A stretch of 64,000 nt of DNA, taken from NCBI RefSeq assembly GCF_036850765.1, contig NC_089490.1, positions 124,648,522 to 124,712,521 of the forward strand, read 5' to 3'. This document shows, piece after piece, positions 58,390-64,000 of the stretch (positions are counted from its first letter, which is position 1; every line of letters starts with the position of its first letter). The notes beneath the pieces were generated by a model that did not search any database, was not told the origin of the DNA, and worked only from the letters and a program-made list of their open reading frames with translations. The DNA is from Saccopteryx bilineata. Lineage: Eukaryota; Chordata; Mammalia; Chiroptera; Emballonuridae. Both the position numbers and the translations under genes were made by a program.

Positions 58390-59060
58390 ATTAAAACCAG
58401 AAAAAATCCAATCTTTATAACTTTTTCTGCTCTTTTTCTTGTACTTTTATCTTTTTTTCCTTCCACCTTGGTCATTTTATCCTCTTTCTATTTTATTATT
58501 TTCTTTTCATTTTGAACGTTATTATCCATAGGTGTTACATTTTTCATTCTTTTTTTTCTATGAGTCTTACGTTCCAAAACACTTAACTCAATTTTTTTCT
58601 CTCTCTCTTCGTTTTTTCTTTTCTCTTTCACATTTTCTCTCATTTGAATCTCACACACAAACAAATTATTTTATTCTGTATTCAAATATTTTCTTTGTGG
58701 CATTTTGTGTACTTTTTCCTTCACTTTTTATCTCTTTAGCACTTCCCCCAACTCCAACTATCCATTCTATAGTTTTTGTGCCATTTAATACAATAAAATT
58801 TTCATTTTCACTGTATTTTTTCTCTTTTCTCTTTTTCTTTTTTTCTTTTCTCTTACACTATTACTCTCATTCGACCAACATTGACAAACAAATTATTTTA
58901 TTCTTGATCCAAATTTTTTCCTTGTGGCATTTTTGGGGTTCTTGCCTCATTTTTTGCCTCTTTGTCACTCCCCGCAAACCCAGGCCCTCCATTTTACATA
59001 TTTTTATTCCACTAAGCACTATAGAATTTTTAGTTTTTCATTGCATTTTCTAAAAAAAAG
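58390..59060 (+). repeat. Pyrimidine-rich tract in L1-B leader
   Basis: About 670 bp of C/T-rich sequence (for example CTTTTTCTTGTACTTTTATC and runs of TCTTTT). It precedes ORF1 of L1-B. A 173-codon frame across it (58532-59053) is rich in F, S and L, as expected from base composition, and is not called a gene. Confidence 0.7.
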
Positions 59061-59108
59061 TTTTTATCAACTCATTATTATTAGTGTATTTAACAATACC
59101 ACTATCAA

Positions 59109-60060
59109 ATGCCATTAAATAAAAAGAAATTAAATATCATGGATACAAAAGACAGTTATGTAGCTCAGATAGATGAGGAAAAATCTATAGAAAAAAATTT
59201 CAATAGCTTAGAAACCTTGCAGTTAAATGGCACAAAATTTAAAATTGAAGTCCTAAAAATACTCAGGGATATACAAGAAAGCACAGAAAGGTAATTTAGG
59301 AAGCTCAAAAAACAATTCATTGAACAGATAGAATATTTTACCAAGAAAATTTAAACTATGAAAACAAATCAAACAGAGATGAAAATCTCAATTCATGAAC
59401 TGAAAAATGAGGTAACAAGTTTAGCCAATAGAACAGGCCAGATAGAGGAGAGAATTAGTGACATAGAAGACAGGCAACTAGAAGTACTACAGAGAGAAGA
59501 GGAGAAAGACTCACAAATTTAAAAAAATTGAAAGATCCCTACAGGAATTGTCTGAATCCATCAGAAAGAGCAACATAAGAATAACAGTATATCAGAAGGA
59601 GAAGAGAGAGGAAATGGAATGGAGAACATATTCAAACAAATAATAGATGAGAACTTCCCAAGCCTGTGAAAAGAACTAAAACTTCAAATTCAAGAAGCAA
59701 ACAGAACATTGAGTTATCTTAACCCTAACAAACCTATTCCAAGGCACATCATAATAAAATTGGCACAAACCAATGACAAAGAAAAAATTTTCAAGTCAGC
59801 CAGGGAAAAGAAGAATAGAACATATAAAGGAAGACCCATTAGATTATCAACAGTTTTCTCAGCAGAAATTCTACATGCTAGAAGAGAGCAGACCCCAATA
59901 TTTAAAGTTCTGAAAGAGAGGAACTTCCAGCCGAGAATACTATACCCATCAAAACTATTCTTCAAATACAAAGGAGAAATAAAAACATTAACAGATACAT
60001 AAAAGATTAGGGAATTTATCACCAGAAAACCCCCACTTCAGGAAATACTAAAGGGGTTTT
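59109..60060 (+). pseudogene. L1-B ORF1, broken
   Basis: ATG at 59109 gives MPLNKKKLNIMDTKDSYVAQ, with coiled-coil sequence to about 59500 (including SLETLQLNGTKFKIEVLKIL and ERISDIEDRQLEVLQRE). The RRM and C-terminal part follow: HIIIKLAQTNDKEKIFKSAR, KNRTYKGRPIRLS and FQPRILYPSKLFFKYKGE. Stops occur at about 59295, 59355 and 59520. It keeps the same domain order as L1-A ORF1. Confidence 0.8.
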
Positions 60061-62306
60061 TCCAACCAGACACAAAGAAGAAAACAAACCAAAACTACAA
60101 GTAAAAGCTTCATCAAGATCACAATAAAAACAAGATTAATCTTTGACAAAGAAACTAAAAAGGGGAGAAAACAAAGATTAACAGTAGCAGAGAAGGTTGG
60201 AATGCTGAAGCACTCATGAGATAATGTACTACAATGAACATGATTGGTACCCTTTCCATTACTTAATGGTAACCACCCTTGAAAAAACCAACACAGAAGT
60301 ACATGGCTTGAAAAAAGAAGTATAGATTACAACCAAACAAAAACAAATGATAGAAAAATAAAAAAGAAGAACCAAACAAGATACAAAACTATCAGAAAGC
60401 AATATAAAAATGGCAATAGGAAACCCTCAAAAATCAATAATTACAGTAAAAGTAAAGGGACTGATGTCACCTATAAAAATATACAGAGTACCAGAATAGA
60501 TTAAAAAAGAAAATCCAACTGTATGCTGTCTACAAGAAACACATCTAAGCTACAAGGATAAAAAGAAATTCAAAGTGAAAGATTGAAAAACAATACTCTA
60601 AGCAAATAATATAAAAAAAAAAAAAAGCAGGTGGAGCAATACTCAAATCTAACAATGCTGACTACAAGAGAGCAAAGGTAATCAGAGACAAAAATGATCA
60701 TTTCATGATAAAGGGGACATTGAGTCAAGAATACATAACACTTCTTAATATATATGCAACAAACCAAGGAGACCAAAATATATAGGACAGCTACTGACTG
60801 ACATAAAAACAAAAACTGACAAAAATACAATCATAGTTGGAGACCTAATACACCGCTGACAGCTCTAGATCAGTCATCCAAACAGAAAATCAATAAAGAA
60901 ATATTAGCCTTAAACAAACACTAGAAAAATTGGATATGATAGATATCTATCTACAGGACATTTCATCCCAAAGTGCCAGAGTATACATTTTTCTCTAGTA
61001 TACATGGAACATTCTCAAGAATTGACCATATGTTCGGCCACAAAAATAACATCAACAAATTCAGAAAGATTGAAATTATACCAAGCATATTCTATGATCA
61101 TAAAGCCTTGAAACTAGAATTCAACTGCAAAAAAGAAGTAAACAAACCCGCAAAAATGTGGAAACTAAAGAACATACTTTTAAAAAATGAGTGTTCAAAA
61201 AAGAAATAAAAAGCAGAGATCAAAAGTTACATACAGACAAATGAAAATAACAATACAACATATCAGACTCTCTGGGATGCAGCAAATGCAGTAATAAGAG
61301 GGAAGTTCATATCACTACAGGCTTATATGAACAAACAAGAGAGAGCTCAAGTAAATCACTTAACTTCACACCTTAAGGAACTAGAAAAAGAAGAACAAAG
61401 ACAATCCAAAACCAGCAGAATAAAGGAAGTAATAAAAATCAGAGCAGAAATAAATAAAATAGAGAACCAAAAAACTATTAAAAAATTAATAAAACAAGGA
61501 GCTGGTTCTTTGAAAAGATCAACAAAATTGACAAACCCTTGGCAAGACTCACCAAGGAAAAAAGAGAAAGTATTCATATAAACAAAATCCAAAATGAAAG
61601 AGGAGAAATCACCACAGATATCATAGATATACAAAGAATTATTGTAGAATACCATGAAAAAACAATATGCCACCAAATTTAACAATCTAGAAGAAATGGA
61701 TAAATTCCTAGAACAACACAATCTTCCTAGACTGAGTCATGAAGAAGCAGAAAGCCTAAACAGACCCATAGCAGGGAAAAAATAGAAACTACTATTATAA
61801 ACCTCCCCCAAAATAAAAGTCCAGGATTAAATGGCTATATTAGTAATTCTATCAACATTTAAAGAAGTCTTGGTTCCTATTCTACTCAAAGTCTTCTAAA
61901 AAATTAAAGAAGCAATACTTCCAAACACATTTTATGAGGCCAACATAATTCTTATACCTAAACCTGGTAAGGACAGCACTACAAAAAAGAAAACTAGAGA
62001 CAAATATCTCTAATCAGTACATATGATAAAGTACTGAACAAAATACTAGCAAATTGAATTCAACAACACATTAGAAAAATAATTTATCATGATCAAGTGG
62101 GATTCATCCCAGAATCTCAAGGATGGTTCAACATACATAAAACGGTTAACGTAATACACCATATCAACAACAAAAAAAGAACAAAAACCATATGATCTTA
62201 TCAATAGATACAGAAAAGGCATTTGATAAAACACAACATCATTTTGTTTAAAACACTTAACAAAATGGGTATGGAAGGAAAATATCTCAACATAATAAAG
62301 GCCATC

Positions 62307-62710
62307 AGTGGTAGAGCGTCGGCCTAGCGTGCGGAGGACCCGGGTTCCATTCCCGGCCAGGGTACACAGGAGAAGCGCCCATTTGCTTCTCCACCCCTCC
62401 GCCGCGCTTTCCTCTCTGTCTCTCTCTTCCCCTCCCGCATCCAAGGCTCCATTGGAGCAAAGATGGCCCGGGCGCTGGGGATGGCTCTGTGGCCTCTGCC
62501 TCAGGCACTAGAGTGGCTCTGGTCACAACATGGCGACGCCCAGGATGGGCAGAGCATCGCCCCCTGGTGGGCAGAGCGTCGTCCCATGGTGGGCGTGCTG
62601 GGTGGATCCCGGTCGGGCGCATGCGGGAGTCTGTCTGACTGTCTCTCCCTGTTTCCAGCTTCAGAAAAATGAATAAATAAATAAATAAAATAAATAAATA
62701 AATAAATAGA
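62307..62710 (+). mobile_element. Long Ves-type SINE, slightly 5'-truncated
   Basis: Close to the copy at 6228-6633, with an (AAAT)n tail. Direct repeats AATAAAGGCCATC at 62294-62306 and 62711-62723. It begins AGTGGTAGAGCGTCGGCC, so about 20 bp of the head, including most of the A box, are missing, while the B box region (GGGTTCCATTCCC) is present with one change. Confidence 0.95.
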
Positions 62711-63587
62711 AATAAAGGCCATCTATGAAAAACCATCAGCAAACATCATATTAAATGCCATAAAACTAAGGACTTTTCCCCTAAAATTAGGAACAAGACA
62801 AGATTGTCCACTCTCTTCACTGTTATTCAACATAGTGCTGGGAGTTCTAACCAGAGCAATCAGACAAGAGAAAGAAACAAAAGGCATTCATATTGGAAAA
62901 GAAGAAGTAAAGGTTTCACTTTTTGCAGATGATATGATCCTGTACATCAAAAACCACAAAGACTTCACAAAAAGACTACTAGAAACAATAAACCAATACA
63001 GTAAGGTCGCAGGATACAAAATTAGTATACAAAAATCCATTGCCTTCTTATATGCCAACAATGAAACATCAAAAAACAAGCTCAGAAAAACTAATCCCCT
63101 TAATGTTTGCAACAACAACAACAACAACAACAAAATACCTAGAAATAAACATATCAAAGAATGTAAAGGACCTATATAATGAAAACTACAAAGCATTGTT
63201 AAGGGAAATCGAAAAAGATACAGTAAGATAAAAAAATATTCTTTGTTCTTGGATAAGAAGAATAAATATAGTCAAAATGACTATATTACCCAAAGCGATA
63301 TACAAATTTAATGCAATTCCCATCAAAATTCCAATGTCATTTTTTTTCAAGAAATGGAACAAAAAATCATCAGGTTTATATGGAACTTTACAAAACCCCG
63401 AATAGCCAGAGCAAACCTAAGGAAAAAGAACAAAGCTGTGGGCATTACAATACCTGACTTCAAATTATATTATAGAGTCATGATAATCAAAACAGCCTGG
63501 TATTGGCAGAAAAATAGGCACTCAGAGCAATGGAACAGAATAGAAAGCCTAGAAATAAAACTACATGTATATGGTCAAATAATTTTT

Positions 63588-63953
63588 TTTTGTATTTTTC
63601 TGAAGTTGGAAACGGGGAGGCAGTCAGACAGATTCCCGCATGCGCCGGACCGGGATCCACCTGGCATGGCCACCAGGGGGTGATGCTCTGCCCATCTGGG
63701 GTGTTGCTCTGTTGCAACCAGAGACATTCTAGTGCCTGAGACAGAGGCTATAGAGCCATCCTCAGTGTGCAGGCCAACTTTGCTCCAATGAAGCCTTGGC
63801 TGCAGGAGGGGAAGAGAGAGACAGAAAGGAAGGAGAGGAGGAGGAGTGGAGAAGCAGATGGGCGCTTCTTCTGTGTGCCCTGGCTGGGAATCGAACCCGG
63901 GACTCCTGCACACCAGGTCGACGCTCTACCACTGAGCAAACCGGCCACGGCCC
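63588..63953 (-). mobile_element. Long Ves-type SINE
   Basis: Minus-strand copy of the 400-bp form. The head, read on the minus strand, is GGGCCGTGGCCGGTTTGCTC with B box GGTTCGATTCC. Direct repeats TGGTCAAATAATTTTT at 63572-63587 and 63954-63969 are exact. It interrupts L1-B ORF2. Several chance frames of 65-112 codons overlap it. Confidence 0.95.
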
Positions 63954-64000
63954 TGGTCAAATAATTTTTGATAAAGGGGCGAACAACACACAATGGAGAA

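Larger units (their letters stand above)
50326..64000 (+). mobile_element. L1 retrotransposon (L1-B), with three nested insertions; runs off window
   Basis: The 5' end is near 50326-50333 (CTTGGTGAGGAGGACCAAGATGG). The 5' UTR covers about 50326-53493 and 58390-59108. ORF1 starts at 59109 and ORF2 at 60410, still running at the window end. Nested inside are L1-C (53494-58379, minus strand, 10-bp duplication), a SINE at 62307-62710 and a SINE at 63588-63953. Without insertions the visible element is about 8 kb, with an unusually long 5' UTR of about 3.9 kb. ORFs carry stops and frameshifts. The 3' end and its target duplication are outside the window. Confidence 0.85.
60410..64000 (+). pseudogene. 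L1-B ORF2, broken and cut by two SINEs
   Basis: Starts MAIGNPQKSIITVKVKG at 60410. The endonuclease region (60410-61150) has NPTVCCLQETHLSYKDKKKF with stops nearby, then FSSIHGTFSRIDHMFGHKN. The reverse transcriptase spans about 61640-63200. The catalytic FADD motif is intact at about 62921-62933 in an open stretch (62835-63179) with [20 protein letters not shown]. The thumb region [15 protein letters not shown] is in 63354-63580. A SINE (62307-62710) splits the palm/finger region and a second (63588-63953) follows the thumb. The 3' part lies past the window end. Confidence 0.85.

Noticed and set aside
58532..59053. 173-codon plus-strand frame rich in F, S and L, looking like a membrane protein
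   Set aside because: Composition follows from the C/T-rich L1-B leader; no signal peptide pattern or conserved domain, and stops are scarce because the strand is pyrimidine-rich.
62046..62742. 132- and 145-codon minus-strand frames
   Set aside because: They cross the boundary between a SINE and antisense L1 ORF2 sequence, so they are chance frames.

Overview
The window is mammalian genomic DNA, almost certainly from a bat. Twelve tRNA-derived SINEs of the Ves type are present, several flanked by exact target-site duplications. L1 retrotransposons are abundant, and ancient mammalian repeats (MIR, L2, MLT1-type LTRs, Tigger) lie beside younger DNA transposons (Tc1-like, hAT-type). The 400-bp compound SINE form and recent-looking L1 copies fit a bat with active L1, such as a rhinolophid or hipposderid-type lineage. 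That genus-level guess rests on memory and is weak. I see no intact host protein-coding gene, host exon, tRNA gene, rRNA gene or CRISPR array, so the window is intergenic or intronic.

Layout. 1-2492 is the 3' part of a Tigger1 DNA transposon, interrupted by a 1530-bp Tc1-like transposon (25-1554) and a SINE (2105-2320). 2495-7457 is mostly unique sequence with two SINEs, a MIR and one copy of an unclassified repeat. 7458-14095 is a near full-length plus-strand L1 (L1-A). It carries an antisense L1 retrocopy between its ORFs and a palindromic hAT MITE inside ORF2. 14100-43650 is repeat-poor to moderate: L2, MIR, old L1 ends, SINEs, microsatellites, two old LTRs, a 333-bp hAT element and a TIR-bounded element with an acidic reading frame. 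44026-45607 is a second Tigger-type element split by a 5'-truncated minus-strand L1 (L1-D). It is followed within 2-4 bp by a 77-bp MITE of the same Tc1 family as the element at 25-1554. 50326-64000 is a second plus-strand L1 (L1-B), split by a minus-strand L1 (L1-C, 53494-58379) and by two SINEs. It runs off the window end.

The genes here do not act together in a pathway; the biology is layered insertion. Exact duplications at junctions give a relative order: Tigger1 before Tc1 and SINE, L1-A before the hAT MITE, Tigger before L1-D, L1-B before L1-C and before two SINEs. All transposase and L1 reading frames seen here are broken or truncated, apart from a 200-codon open C-terminal stretch in L1-D. 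The points most worth a second look are an open ORF1-to-ORF2 junction in L1-C made by a loss of about 2.7 kb, the antisense L1 retrocopy that uses an AATAAA signal, octamer motifs in both Tc1 terminal repeats, the SPIN-like hAT MITE, the unidentified acidic-ORF element, and a repeat-free AT-rich block near 37.9-38.3 kb.
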